The notes beneath the pieces are model-generated. The model worked only from the letters and a program-made list of their open reading frames with translations, did no database searches and was not told the DNA's origin. Below are positions 1 through 11,000 of a DNA stretch of 56,399 bases, piece after piece (position 1 is the stretch's first letter; each line of letters begins with the position of its first letter). The position numbers were made by a program, and so were the translations under genes. This DNA comes from Bacteroidota bacterium (GTDB lineage: Bacteria; Bacteroidota; Ignavibacteria; Kryptoniales; JAKASW01), in assembly GCA_021794075.1 (NCBI GenBank), contig JAJYRM010000012.1:1-56399 (forward strand), written 5' to 3'.

Positions 1-177
1 AGGATGCATCTCGCCATAGATTGCCTCCTTGATTCGATTCAAGTGTACGGTTCCGAGCTTGATGCAGACCGTTACTATTCGAAACAGATATCACAATTCG
101 GTGCGCCAATTGTTTACACGTTAGACCCGGCGACGCTGCGTCATTTGCAGAAGCTTTATTTTATCGCGATTTCATGA
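1..177 (+). CDS. C-terminal fragment of an unidentified protein (partial)
   Basis: An open frame enters from the left edge and runs 58 codons to a TGA at 175-177. I do not recognise the sequence. It is mixed polar/hydrophobic with no low complexity, and ends with residues LYFIAIS. An open run of this length can occur by chance, so it may be the tail of a gene outside the window or nothing. The next 147 bases show no gene. Confidence 0.3.
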   Translation, partial: RMHLAIDCLLDSIQVYGSELDADRYYSKQISQFGAPIVYTLDPATLRHLQKLYFIAIS

Positions 178-324
178 GCCCATGTGCTGGCACAGCTGTT
201 GAGTAACGCAGGAGTGTATCACGACCGGACTTCGCTCGACTGACCTTTTTATTAGAAGAAGCGAGCGTCGAAACATCCATGCTGTTATGTGGATTGGAAA
301 TGTCCGTGACGATTTGTTTCCCGG

Positions 325-1158
325 ATGCGCCGAAAAACTCCGGCGCTGTTGAGCCACGAATTTGACAGTAAACCGATTACACATATGGTTATGAATTCTA
401 TCGACGACCACGACTCAGGTCATCTTAGCCGTAATCAAGCGATGCTCTTGCATTATGCGGCAATCATAGAGTCTACCCAGGATGCAATCATTTCAAAGAC
501 ATTGGGGGGGATAATAACGTCTTGGAACCCGGCCGCTGAAAGGATTTTCGGCTACGCTGCGGCCGAGATAATCGGAAGATCGATCATGCTTTTGATCCCT
601 TCGGATAGAAGGAACGAAGAATACGAAATACTCGGGCGGATCGCGAATGGACAGCTGATCGAGCCTCGTGAAACGGTGAGGGTCCGAAAGGACGGCGGCT
701 TGATAGACGTGAATCTCACAATTTCTCCGATAAGAGATCCTTCGGGGGTGATAATAGGTGCTTCGAAAATTGCCCGCGACATAACAGATGAGAAACGCCT
801 GCGGCTTTCTCTCGGAGAAGCGCTTACCAGATTCAAGGCGACAATGGATAGTATGGTCGAGGGATGTCAGATCGTTGGTTATGATTTGAAAGTCCTCTAT
901 AGCAATGACGCTGTCGGCAGGCTTCTTGGGCGTTCGCCCAATGTATACTTCGGGATGACGATAAGGGAAGTCTACTCCGAGCTCCGCGGGGCGGATCTCG
1001 CGGAGGCAGTCGAGGTCTGCATTCGTGATCGCATCAACTTCAAAATTCAAGTCAGCAGGGGTGACGATGCCGGGAAACTAGTCCGGATGGATGTGAGCGT
1101 GGAACCCGTACCAGATGGGGCGCTGATCCTTTGGATAGCTCCGCGGGGAAACATGTAA
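325..1158 (+). CDS. Orphan PAS-domain protein without output domain
   Basis: The 277-residue product has two PAS-type sensor domains. The first, residues about 45-157, is a canonical S-box: a TQDAIISKTLGGIITSWNPAAERIFGY core and a PAC tail ending in ARDITDEKR. The second, about 167-275, is more divergent. PAS domains normally feed a histidine kinase, diguanylate cyclase or transcription factor, but no such domain follows; the stop comes right after the second PAS domain. It is either a stand-alone sensor or the surviving front of a truncated kinase. It lies beside a clearly broken sensor gene, which favours decay. The start is uncertain: ATG 325 has no good ribosome site and ATG 385 is an alternative. 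Confidence 0.7.
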   Translation: MRRKTPALLSHEFDSKPITHMVMNSIDDHDSGHLSRNQAMLLHYAAIIESTQDAIISKTLGGIITSWNPAAERIFGYAAAEIIGRSIMLLIPSDRRNEEYEILGRIANGQLIEPRETVRVRKDGGLIDVNLTISPIRDPSGVIIGASKIARDITDEKRLRLSLGEALTRFKATMDSMVEGCQIVGYDLKVLYSNDAVGRLLGRSPNVYFGMTIREVYSELRGADLAEAVEVCIRDRINFKIQVSRGDDAGKLVRMDVSVEPVPDGALILWIAPRGNM

Positions 1159-1343
1159 TCGCCGAGGGAAAAACACCACCCGTACGGCCGGGGCATCAGT
1201 AGGGCGGACAAGCTACCGCCAAGAAGCCCGAGATCTCGATAATTTGTAGCTGTTCGACGGTTATAGCACAAAGTGTCGGCGCGACATCTTAGCCTGAGGA
1301 AAATTCTGGGAACCTCCTCTAGTCGTGCTATGCTGCATCATTG

Positions 1344-2346
1344 ATGCTTCGCGATTTATTCCCGGCAGGCGTCCGCTCACTGTTGAGAGCGGTGCTGATG
1401 CTTTTGTCCGTGCTCGTTGTTCTTCAATCAAATGCACATCTTCAGCAACTTCCCTTCAGAAATGACGTGGTCAAAGACGGTCTCACCCGCGATGGAGTCC
1501 GTCCAATTTACCAGGACAGTGGGAGCTGGCTTTGGATTGCCACGACTGACGGTGTGGATGGTTATGGGGGAAAGATTTTCACGCATGACACGTCGACAAA
1601 CGGGCTTGCGGCAGATTTTGTAAACGACATATGTGAGGACTCCAGCGGCGCAATCTGGTTTGCGACTGATTTCGCGGGGATCAGCTCTTTCAGAAACGGA
1701 CGCTTCAGGAGTTATCTGGTCGACTCCCACTCCAAGTCCTCTCCCGCGAAAAAGTGAATCGAATTCTTGCCGGCGGAGAAGGGAGACTCTGGCTTGCGAC
1801 CGGTCTCGTAGTTTACATATTTGCGGATGGCCGGTTTACCACGATCGACGGCAGAGTCACAGCCACATCAGTCGAATTGGATGACTCTGGCACTCTCTGG
1901 ATAGGCACAACTACCGGGCTCATGAAAATTGATAGAAACAAGAGACATTTGTCCCTGACCACAGCGCAAGATCTCGAAGGAATTACCGCGCTCTATCCGG
2001 ATGATGGCGTAAACCTATGGCCGGGCACGACTCGGTGGTAAGCGTACTTTTAGGAAGTAAATGTAATACCCACCCGATTGAGAGCGCCGCGCTGGAAGAG
2101 CTTTGAGATTTGCAGATCCATTCTCAAAACTGGGTGGAGCGAATGATATTGAAACTGACTCCGCAGTCTAATAAGGGAAATGTTATTGACTGCTTGAAAA
2201 GGGGGGGCACGATTCTTCCGTGGACTGTTGGGCCTGATTTGGAGGTGCTTCCAGTGAAACAGGCAATCGAAGATCTGGATGATGTAATCGATGGCGAAGT
2301 GCTAGGGATGTATTCAACGGCGGCCGGATCGCATGGTCTGCAATAA
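1344..2346 (+). pseudogene. Decayed two-component-type propeller sensor (Reg_prop)
   Basis: The first piece (1344-1757) has a signal-like N terminus and then blades of the ligand-binding two-component propeller family, with motifs such as SGSWLWIATTDGV and SSGAIWFATDFAG. Near 1735-1753 the frame changes: blades continue in another frame (1754-2041) with EGRLWLATG and SGTLWIGTTTGLMKI, then stop. A third piece, around 2200-2346, contains LDDVIDGEVLGMYSTAAG, which resembles the last blades of such sensors. Intact relatives continue into a Y_Y_Y domain and a histidine kinase or diguanylate cyclase; neither is present. At least two disruptions are needed, so this is a pseudogene. The bases up to 2625 hold no convincing gene. 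Confidence 0.75.
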
Positions 2347-2625
2347 TGATGCCTGAAGCTATGAAACGAACGTGATGTGGATCATAAGCCGCCTAGCAAA
2401 CGCAGTGGTAACTTGTCACGAAGCTGGCGTCTTGTCGCTATGCTGCATTTCGAAGATGTGTGCTGATTGAGGGACCTTCCAAGCACAAAGAGATAATCAA
2501 CTACCTGTTGAATTTCCGGGCTCAAAGCCGGACTCTTTCTCTTCCATATTTTCCGGGCGCCACAAATCCCCGGTCGTTTCAGCTCGGCACCGCGTTGCTG
2601 GGCATTCATAAGAAAGGAGCATGCA

Positions 2626-5600
2626 ATGCGCTATTTCTTTACCGCGGTCACTGTCTTCCTTCTCGGAGGGCTCGCCATGGGGCAAACGAATTTGTCTGGC
2701 ACAATCGCGACAGATTCAACACTTACGCTAGCTAAAAGTCCGTACGTCGTCGTCGGCACTCTGACTATACAATCAGGCAAGACGCTGACGGTGGATTCCG
2801 GAGCCGTCATAAGATTCCAGCCTGGTACGAGCCTGAGTGCGAATGGAAACATTAAGGCCAGGTGGGCCATATTCACCTCCAGCAAAGATACCACCGGCGG
2901 TGCCCCGCAGAAGGGTGACTGGAGCGGGATCACTGTCGGATACCCCAGCGGCTCTACCGCGAAATTCGATACTTGCCAGATAAAGTTCAGCGGTTCGAAC
3001 GGTACCGCAGCACTATATGCATACAGCGGCAGCATCGATGTTGAAGGATCTTCAATCTCGGCCTCAAGCACTAATGGCATCTATGTGCGTGCGGGCAACT
3101 TAACATTGAACAACTCGACGATCTCCAACGTGACGAGCGCTGGGCTGATTCTTGCCGGAGGGACAAGCATCAATTTCGGATCCTCCGGTATTTCCTCTTG
3201 CCAGTGGCCGATCCAGTATAACGGCGCCGCATCGCTCGTCTTCAATGGCACGAACAGCCTGACCGGGAATGCGCACAACGGTATCTACATGAATTTCGGT
3301 TCGACCGACAATATGGTTCTCGACACGGTTGCGGTACCCTACTACTTTGCGGGTGATTTCACCGTCAATAGTGGGGCTACGCTTCGCATTGCCAGTACTG
3401 ACATTCTGAAATTCAGCTATGGGCGTCTGTACGTCAGCGGAGCGCTGGTCGCTCTCGCCGGATCGGGGCAGGCAATATACTTCACCTCCTATCTGGATGA
3501 TAATCTCGGCGGCGATACGAACGCGGACGGCACTGCCACTGCACCCGCCACAGGAAACTGGGGAGGGGTGTATTTCAACAGCTCAACAATGGATTCCCTG
3601 TCGGTGATGAGAAGGTGCTACGTCTATTTTGGGGGAAGTGGAAGCATCGGCGGTATTTCAATGAACAACGCAAACCCCACCATCGATAGTTGTAACATGA
3701 TCAAGAACTACTACGGCGCCATGATGCAGGGTGTGTCGAGCCCAAGATTTACAAACAATACAATCGGCTCAAGCCAGATGGTACCGATCGCAATGTCGTT
3801 CGCAGCCAACCCGGTCTTCAACAACAACACTTTTTCGTTTTCCGATAATAATTACGATGCGATCGGACTTCTCGGCGGAACACTCCCTGCCAATTCTGAG
3901 CTGCCCATACGGTCCGTGACGAGCATCCCGAACGTAACTTACCTTCTCCTCGACCAGATAACTGTTCCGGCGGGCAGGACTCTGACAATCGACAAAGGGA
4001 TCGTCATTAAGGGTTTCAACAATTATCACGTGATCACCGTCCAGGGGAAATTGGTTGCTAATGGAACTGCGGACAGCTCGATCGTCTTCACATCGGCAAA
4101 AGATGATAACTACGGAAATCCGCACGACACAAACCGAGATGGCAATTCTACGACTCCGGGTGTCGGCGACTGGGGAGGAATTGTTTTCGAGCCGGGAAGC
4201 GACACGTCGTCTTTGTTGAATTATTGCCGCTTGAACTATGGAAGCCTTCCTTACGCTCACTACTATAACGGCACATATTACTACTCGGGCGAAGTGTCCA
4301 TGTTCAACGCGAGCCCGACTATTTCCCACTGCAACATCGGAAATGCGGTCTACGGTATTTATGCTGCACTTTCGTCAAATCCTAAGGTCGTCAGCGACAC
4401 AATTTTCAATACGCAGTACACTCCGATAGCAATGTCGGTCTCTGCCAACCCGGTTTTCTCAGGACTGAGGTTCCTCAACACAGCATGGACCGCGCTCGGA
4501 CTGCTCGGCGAGTACGTGGCCACGAACGGTGAGGTGATGCAAAGGACGATCGCAGGGTACGGCAATATCACTTACGTGCTGCTCGGCGACCTTACCATTA
4601 ACACGGGCACGAACGTGGTGGTCGATGCGGGAGTGGTCATCAAGTCGAACGGCCCCGGCATCTATGTCAACGGCGGATTCAAAGCTAAAGGGAGTGTCGC
4701 CGGCGGCCAGGTGATATTCACTTCACTTAAAGACGACAACTACGGGAATCCTGGCGATACCAACGGCGACGGCTTGGCTTCGTCACCCGCGAGAGGTAAC
4801 TGGAGTACGATAAGGTTCCAGGCGGCGAGCGACGACGCATTCTCTCTCCTTGACAGCTGTCTGATTGAGTTCGGCGGAAATAGCAGCTGGGGTGGAGTCA
4901 CTTATACCGATGCCGGGAGCCAACTCTCCAACTCGACCATCTCTGACTCATATAATTTCGGCGTCCGCTGTGAGAACAGCTCGACACCGTTAATCAATAA
5001 CGTCGTTCTCCAAAACTGCCGTCTCGACCCGATAGCAATGTCGCTTCTGTCAAATCCCACCTTTACAAACATTACGTTCGCGGCAAATGGGAGTAAGGGG
5101 ATCAGGATACTTGAGGGGACGCTTTCTTCAAACGCAACGCTGACCGAAAGAAACGTCGCCGGCATCAACAACATTGCGTATATAATCGATAATCTTACAG
5201 TTGGCCCAAGCGCGATTTTCACGATAAACCCGGGTGTTGTAATCAAGTTCTCGAATCATTACGCTGGCATTCTGGTGAAAGGCGCTGTGGTTGCGGACGG
5301 CACTGCATCCCAGCCGATAGTATTTACCTCGTTATCGGACGATTCGTACGGAGGCGACACCAACAGCGACGGCAACACCACCGCGCCAGGAAAGGGAAAC
5401 TGGGCCACCATCGATTTCGTCGCATCAAGCCTCGACAGCCTCAACTCTATGAAGCACTGTGTGTTCACTTACGGCGGTGGTAATGTTTATAGCTACGAAT
5501 ATGGCATTGTCCGCGATTACAATGCTGCACTTGTAATGGACTCCTCCGTCATTGGACAGTCCGCGAATTCCGCGTTCGGCGTATTCGGAAGTGGGCGTCC

Positions 5601-7950
5601 TGTCGTATCGAACACGCAAATGACCAATGTGAGCTCGACACCTGTGTCAATGAGTATGTTCTCCAATCCTACTTTCATAAACAATTCCGCCTTGAATGTC
5701 GGGTACATGGCGCTCGGCATTGTGCCCGAGACATACTCGGTGAACGATACGGTCCCGATCAGAAACTTCGCAGGCTATTCCAATATTACATATTACCTAT
5801 TTTCGACATGCACCATCAATACTGGAACGCTGATCTCGATTCCCCCGGGGACGGTTTTCAAGGGAGGCAGCTGGAACATAAAAGGGGCAATCGCTGTCTC
5901 CGGAACCTCCAGCCAGCCTGTCATATTCACCGATCCTAGTGATGATGGCTATGGAAACCCGGGAGATATGAACAGCAACGGTTCGGCGACGCAGCCATCA
6001 ATTCAGAGCGGCAACAGAATCTATTTCGACGATGTCAGCACAGATAGTCTGAGTATAGTGCGCTATGCGATATTCAGATATACTGATGTTGGCGTTTATC
6101 TGCAACAGGCAGGGCCGAATGTGAACAACTGTACATTCGATCACACGAATTGGGGGTTGTATCTTAACGGTGTATCGAGCCCGGCGCTTGATTCGTGCTT
6201 GTTCAGAAATCTGACCTATGCCCCATTTCAAACTTCACTGGTCTCTTATCCTAGGAGTACGCTTGCCGATTCGATAACCGGCTCGACATACAGGGCTATA
6301 GGGGTAATAAGCGAGACGCTGGTGCAGGATGTTACGTTGTCAAAGCGGAATTTTGCCGGTAACACCAACATCCCTTACGTGTTTTCGAACTACACCGTAG
6401 CGAGCAATGCGGTCCTTACGGTTGCCCCCGGCGTGGTCGTTAAGTTCTTCTCTAATTGCGGGATTACTGTAAACAAAGGTCTCTTGGCGGTCGGCGGATC
6501 TACCACCGATAGCACAATCGTGTTCACCGATTTGCGCGATGATTTCTACGGCGGTGATACCAACGCTGACAGCACAAACACAACTCCTCAAAGCTGGGTA
6601 CCTGGCTGGTCGGGTATCTCCTTCGCGGATCAGTCACTGGATAATCTCTGCAAGCTGAGTCATTGCATAATCAAATATGCGGGGTTGTATTACTCCGGTG
6701 CGGCAATAACGACTACGAATGCGAGCCCCACGATAACCTTCTGCAGCATAACCAATAATAGCGATGGCATCCGCGCTAATGGCGCCTCGAACCCAGTCGT
6801 TAACTATTCAGATATCTATAGTAATTCCGGTTTCGGCGTGAATAATGTCAATAAGTCTTTCAACATCGACGCCCGTTGGAACTGGTGGGGGAGCAATAGT
6901 GGTCCGACTCACTCGAGCAATCCAGGAGGGACAGGGCAGGCAATAACAGACTCTGTAAGCTATAGCTCATTCCTCATGACCGGTGCGTCGAATCCCATCG
7001 CGGGGGATGTCAGTTTGAACGGAGCCGTCCAGGCGTTCGATGCATCGATGATTCTTAAATACGTGGTTGCGCCCGTAGGTCCCGATTCGTTGAACGAGAT
7101 ACAGCTGCGGGTAGCCGATGTCAGCGGCTTAGGTGGAGTGACGGCCTACGATGCCTCCCTAATTTTGCAGTATGTGGTAGGGCTCATCTCCGGCTTCCCC
7201 GCGGAAGCGAATATGAACTCCAAGCAACTCAGTCCTGCGACGCAGAAGTGCCTGGCGCTACAGAAAGTATCAGAAGTAAGGATGTTGCTCTCGAGTGTGT
7301 CAGCCGGAAGGGGGGATTCTGTCATCGTGCCTGTCAATCTTGCAAATGTAAAAGGAGTGGCATCGGTACAGGTGACCGTAAGCTATGATCGTTCAATGTT
7401 CACCTTCGAAAAGGTCATTGCTGGGGACATAGCCCGTGGATTCTCGATAGAGTCCGCAGCAGACAAAGAGAAAGGAATCCTGAACATAGCGATGGCGGGC
7501 TCGTCCTCGCTCACGCAGGGCGGGACGATCGCAGGCATACAATTCAGGGTGTCTGACGATGTCATAGGAAAGCAACACTCTTCGATCAGCATCGTCAGAT
7601 TCATGGCAAATGAAAACGATTTAACGAAGCTAACCTCGGCGGGTGACGTCGAAGTTGTCGGAAAGCCGACGGAGTTCAGACTCGAACAGAACTATCCGAA
7701 CCCCTTCAATCCTTCGACGACAATCCAATTCCAAATTCCTGATGATAATACCGGCGTACGCCTTGTTGTTTACAACATTATGGGCCAGGAAGTGAAGACC
7801 CTGATTGACGAAACAAAGAGGGCAGGCGTGTACAAAGCGGTCTGGAATGGAACGAACAACCGTGGCATCCAGGTGAGCAGCGGCGTGTACTTCTGTCGAC
7901 TCGTCGCCGGAAAATTCGTTCACACAAAGAAGCTGGTATTAGTGAGATAA
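2626..7950 (+). CDS. Giant T9SS-secreted beta-helix protein with dockerin-like and cohesin-like domains
   Basis: The 1774-residue protein starts at an ATG with a good ribosome site (AAAGGAG at 2613-2619). It begins with a signal peptide (cleavage near residue 20, GQ). Residues about 40-1450 hold seven copies of a roughly 200-residue unit. Each copy has an N-I-T/P-Y-x-L entry, a GVVIKF-like strand, IVFTSxxDDxYGGDTNxDG, then GNWxxIxF and parallel beta-helix rungs. The helix ends with WNWWGSNSGPTHSSNPGG. A dockerin-like pair of loops (about 1460-1525) follows, with GDVSLNGAVQAFDASMIL and ADVSGLGGVTAYDASLIL; several calcium-ligand positions are replaced. Next come a cohesin-like beta sandwich (about 1550-1665) and a T9SS type A sorting tail (about 1683-1774). 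The expected location is the cell surface or medium. The role is unknown; adhesion or polysaccharide binding is possible. Confidence 0.88.
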   Translation: MRYFFTAVTVFLLGGLAMGQTNLSGTIATDSTLTLAKSPYVVVGTLTIQSGKTLTVDSGAVIRFQPGTSLSANGNIKARWAIFTSSKDTTGGAPQKGDWSGITVGYPSGSTAKFDTCQIKFSGSNGTAALYAYSGSIDVEGSSISASSTNGIYVRAGNLTLNNSTISNVTSAGLILAGGTSINFGSSGISSCQWPIQYNGAASLVFNGTNSLTGNAHNGIYMNFGSTDNMVLDTVAVPYYFAGDFTVNSGATLRIASTDILKFSYGRLYVSGALVALAGSGQAIYFTSYLDDNLGGDTNADGTATAPATGNWGGVYFNSSTMDSLSVMRRCYVYFGGSGSIGGISMNNANPTIDSCNMIKNYYGAMMQGVSSPRFTNNTIGSSQMVPIAMSFAANPVFNNNTFSFSDNNYDAIGLLGGTLPANSELPIRSVTSIPNVTYLLLDQITVPAGRTLTIDKGIVIKGFNNYHVITVQGKLVANGTADSSIVFTSAKDDNYGNPHDTNRDGNSTTPGVGDWGGIVFEPGSDTSSLLNYCRLNYGSLPYAHYYNGTYYYSGEVSMFNASPTISHCNIGNAVYGIYAALSSNPKVVSDTIFNTQYTPIAMSVSANPVFSGLRFLNTAWTALGLLGEYVATNGEVMQRTIAGYGNITYVLLGDLTINTGTNVVVDAGVVIKSNGPGIYVNGGFKAKGSVAGGQVIFTSLKDDNYGNPGDTNGDGLASSPARGNWSTIRFQAASDDAFSLLDSCLIEFGGNSSWGGVTYTDAGSQLSNSTISDSYNFGVRCENSSTPLINNVVLQNCRLDPIAMSLLSNPTFTNITFAANGSKGIRILEGTLSSNATLTERNVAGINNIAYIIDNLTVGPSAIFTINPGVVIKFSNHYAGILVKGAVVADGTASQPIVFTSLSDDSYGGDTNSDGNTTAPGKGNWATIDFVASSLDSLNSMKHCVFTYGGGNVYSYEYGIVRDYNAALVMDSSVIGQSANSAFGVFGSGRPVVSNTQMTNVSSTPVSMSMFSNPTFINNSALNVGYMALGIVPETYSVNDTVPIRNFAGYSNITYYLFSTCTINTGTLISIPPGTVFKGGSWNIKGAIAVSGTSSQPVIFTDPSDDGYGNPGDMNSNGSATQPSIQSGNRIYFDDVSTDSLSIVRYAIFRYTDVGVYLQQAGPNVNNCTFDHTNWGLYLNGVSSPALDSCLFRNLTYAPFQTSLVSYPRSTLADSITGSTYRAIGVISETLVQDVTLSKRNFAGNTNIPYVFSNYTVASNAVLTVAPGVVVKFFSNCGITVNKGLLAVGGSTTDSTIVFTDLRDDFYGGDTNADSTNTTPQSWVPGWSGISFADQSLDNLCKLSHCIIKYAGLYYSGAAITTTNASPTITFCSITNNSDGIRANGASNPVVNYSDIYSNSGFGVNNVNKSFNIDARWNWWGSNSGPTHSSNPGGTGQAITDSVSYSSFLMTGASNPIAGDVSLNGAVQAFDASMILKYVVAPVGPDSLNEIQLRVADVSGLGGVTAYDASLILQYVVGLISGFPAEANMNSKQLSPATQKCLALQKVSEVRMLLSSVSAGRGDSVIVPVNLANVKGVASVQVTVSYDRSMFTFEKVIAGDIARGFSIESAADKEKGILNIAMAGSSSLTQGGTIAGIQFRVSDDVIGKQHSSISIVRFMANENDLTKLTSAGDVEVVGKPTEFRLEQNYPNPFNPSTTIQFQIPDDNTGVRLVVYNIMGQEVKTLIDETKRAGVYKAVWNGTNNRGIQVSSGVYFCRLVAGKFVHTKKLVLVR

Positions 7951-7972
7951 TCACCCGGGGGGTGAAGTTCGA

Positions 7973-7999
7973 GGCGCGGAGATCGTAAGATCCCGCGCC
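7973..7999 (+). other. Intercistronic hairpin between the two giant surface-protein genes
   Basis: GGCGCGG-A-GATC pairs with GATC-CCGCGCC across a GTAA loop, giving 11 base pairs with one bulged A. No T-tract follows (CTCTTCCCTCC), so it is not a standard terminator. It sits between the stop of the first gene and the ribosome site of the second. It could stabilise or process a shared transcript, or cause partial termination. The structure is seen directly; the role is inferred. Confidence 0.5.
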
Positions 8000-8028
8000 C
8001 TCTTCCCTCCAAAAACATGAGGTGAAAC

Positions 8029-11000
8029 ATGGTCAAATCGTTCAAATATTTGCTTGTCTTCCTGCTGCTTCCGGCATATGAGGGGCTGACTGCGGCAACG
8101 ATTGGCTTGTCGATACACGATTCCACTGTTGTGCAGGGGAACTTAATTAGCTTTCCGATATATGCGGACAGTAGCCTAACCGGGCAGAATGTGACTTCAT
8201 ACCAGCTGCAGATCAGCTACAACACGAGTATTTTTGCGGCAGACACAGTAATCACAACCGGAACAATGAGTGAAGTCTTGGGAAGCGTTTCCTATAATAT
8301 GAGTGTCCCCGGGAAGATTTCCATCGCAGCTGCTGGAACCGTTCCACTCGGTGGAAAGGGTGTGCTAGTCTATATCAGATTGAAAGCCGTCGGCAGCGGC
8401 TATTCGTACCTTTCGTTTACCGACGCGGCGCACAACTTCCTCAATGAGGGTTCGCCGCTGATCGCAGGAGATAACGGCTACATAATCACGCAGGCCGCTC
8501 CAACAATCACGGTTAGTCCGGCGACGGGAACCATTACCGTTGGAGATAGCTTGCATTTTACCGTCTCAGGCGGAACCGCGCCTTACACTTGGTCCATAAC
8601 GAATGGTACAGTGGCTGCAATTAGCTCGTCAGGCTGGCTGAAGGCTTTTCATGCAGGATTCACGAAGGTTGTTGCCGAGGACGCTTATGGAATGATCGAT
8701 ACAACAAATGGCCAAGTTGAAATAAGAGCCTTTCGGCTCACTGTCCAAGACACTTCTTATACGCAGGGACAGACCTTCGATCTGCCAGTGTACGTTAGCA
8801 ATCTGACCGGTCTTGGCGTGACATCAGGGGCGTTCGACCTGACTTTCAATCAAGACCTGCTGAGTGCCCAGGGTGTTGTGCAATCGGGTACTCTTCTTTC
8901 TTCGTATCAACCGCCTGCGGTAAATAACAGCGTATCCGGGAAGGTTAGTGTCTCTTTTGCGGGAGCGATCCCGCTCTCAGGGAGCGGGGTCCTCCTTTTC
9001 GTGAGGTTCAAGGTCTCTTCGACACTGACGGGATCGGGTAGCATAACTCCAGCCAATTCTCTATTCAACGAGACAATGCCCGGCAATTCGAAGAGTGGAA
9101 ATTTTTCGACGATCAATCTCGCGACCCTCTACATAAGCCCTAACACGGCCAATGTAGTAGCAGGAAATACACTTTCGTTTACGGCTTCGGGAGGCACGCC
9201 CGCATACTCATGGTCGACGACGGATACGACTCGCGCCATGATAAACTCCAGTGGTCTCCTTACTGGGCTTAGAGGCGGATCAATTAATGTGAAGGCTATG
9301 GATGTGTACGGTGGAAGCGGAATGTCAGGGGCGATTCAGATCTACGATACTAAACTGACTATCCCCGACACAACAATTGGAATTGGAGACACAGTCGACT
9401 TACCTGTATACATGTCACCGGCTAATTCCGACAATCCCGTTTCAAGTCTTCAGGCAGCTATAACGTACGATTCGTCGGTGGTTCAGGTCGTGGAAATAGT
9501 CAGCGCCGGGACGCTAACAGAGGGCTGGAGTTACGTACCAAATGTATCTGGAACGAAAATGATGTTTGCTGCAGCGGGAGCAACACAAATTACAACACCT
9601 GGCGTCGTATGCATCCTTCGGCTTCGCGTGAATCCGTGGGCGAATGCAGGTCGGACTTCAGCGCTGACTTTGCAGCAGTTCCTGTTGAACGAAGGAAGCC
9701 CGCGGCCTTTGTTCGATAACGGCGCAGTTACGAGCACTAATATTTCGTTGCCGGCCACTCCAACACTTTCGAGTCCAGGAGACGGTGCCACTAGCGTTGG
9801 CACTACAATTAACATGAAATGGAATAGTTCTACAGGCGCAGCATCATACAGACTCCAGGTCTCTACAGACTCGGACTTCGCGACGACGGTGTATAATCAA
9901 GGTGGTCTTGCGGCACTTTCCGCATCGGTTAGTGGGCTCAATTTCCTCACCAAGTACTACTGGAGAGTAAGTGCCACTAATTCGGTGGGAACCAGCAACT
10001 GGTCGGTGGTCTGGAGATTTACGACAGTGATCTCAGCGCCGCCGGCTCCGGTGCCATCATCCCCTGCAGACGGGGCAACCAACGTAGCCATCAATCCTAC
10101 AATTTCTTGGAGCACTGTGGTGGGGGCAACAAGTTACAGATTGCAGGTCTCTGCTGCATCTGACTTCGGAACCATCCTGCTTGATTCAAGTGGATTGGCA
10201 ACGACGTCGGTAATCATTGGCGGGCTTGCCAACTCAACGAAATACTACTGGCGGGTGAACGCGGTTAATGCCGGCGGAACCGCTCCATGGTCGAACGTGT
10301 GGAGTTTCAATACGATTGTTGCTTCCCCCGGGACTCCCGTGCTGTTTGCGCCTGCAAACGGAGAGACTGGTACGGCGATTGATCCTGTTATGGCCTGGAA
10401 CAGCTCTTCAGGCGCGACGAGTTATCGGCTTCAGGTCTCAACCGATTCTACTTTCGCCGCAACGGCCCTTGATAGCACAGACATTACCCTCTCGTCGGTT
10501 AACTTGCGTGGATTACTTCACTCCACGAGATATCACTGGCGGGTAAGGGCTTCAAATGTCGGTGGAGATAGCCCCTGGTCGTCAACTTGGAACTTCACGA
10601 CTATAGTAGCTCCTCCCGCATCGCCGACAGGTTTGAGCGTTGCAGCAGCTGGATTCTTCGGAACGAATCTTAGCTGGGTCGATAACTCAATGAATGAAAC
10701 GGGATTTAAGATAGAAAGGACTCCAGACAGTAGCAGCTCATGGGCGATGATTGCGACGCTCGGTGCAAATTCAACATCGCACTCGGACACCGGGTTAGTG
10801 GACGGTTTTCGCTATTTCTATCGTGTTTATGCCTACAATGCAGGCGGGAATTCGAGCAATTCAAATGTTGCAGTAGGGATAACAATGATGCGTTCGCCGG
10901 CTGGACTCGCGGCGAACCGAAAAAGTGGGCCCAAAGTCGAATTGACATGGCTGGACAGCTCAGCAAGCGAGGAGGGTTTCAAAATCGAGCGCAAGACGGG

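Noticed and set aside
2631-7923. Many open frames on the strand opposite the beta-helix gene, some above 100 codons
   Set aside because: They are shadows of a repetitive, stop-poor coding strand, with no ribosome sites, no domains and full overlap with a well-supported gene.
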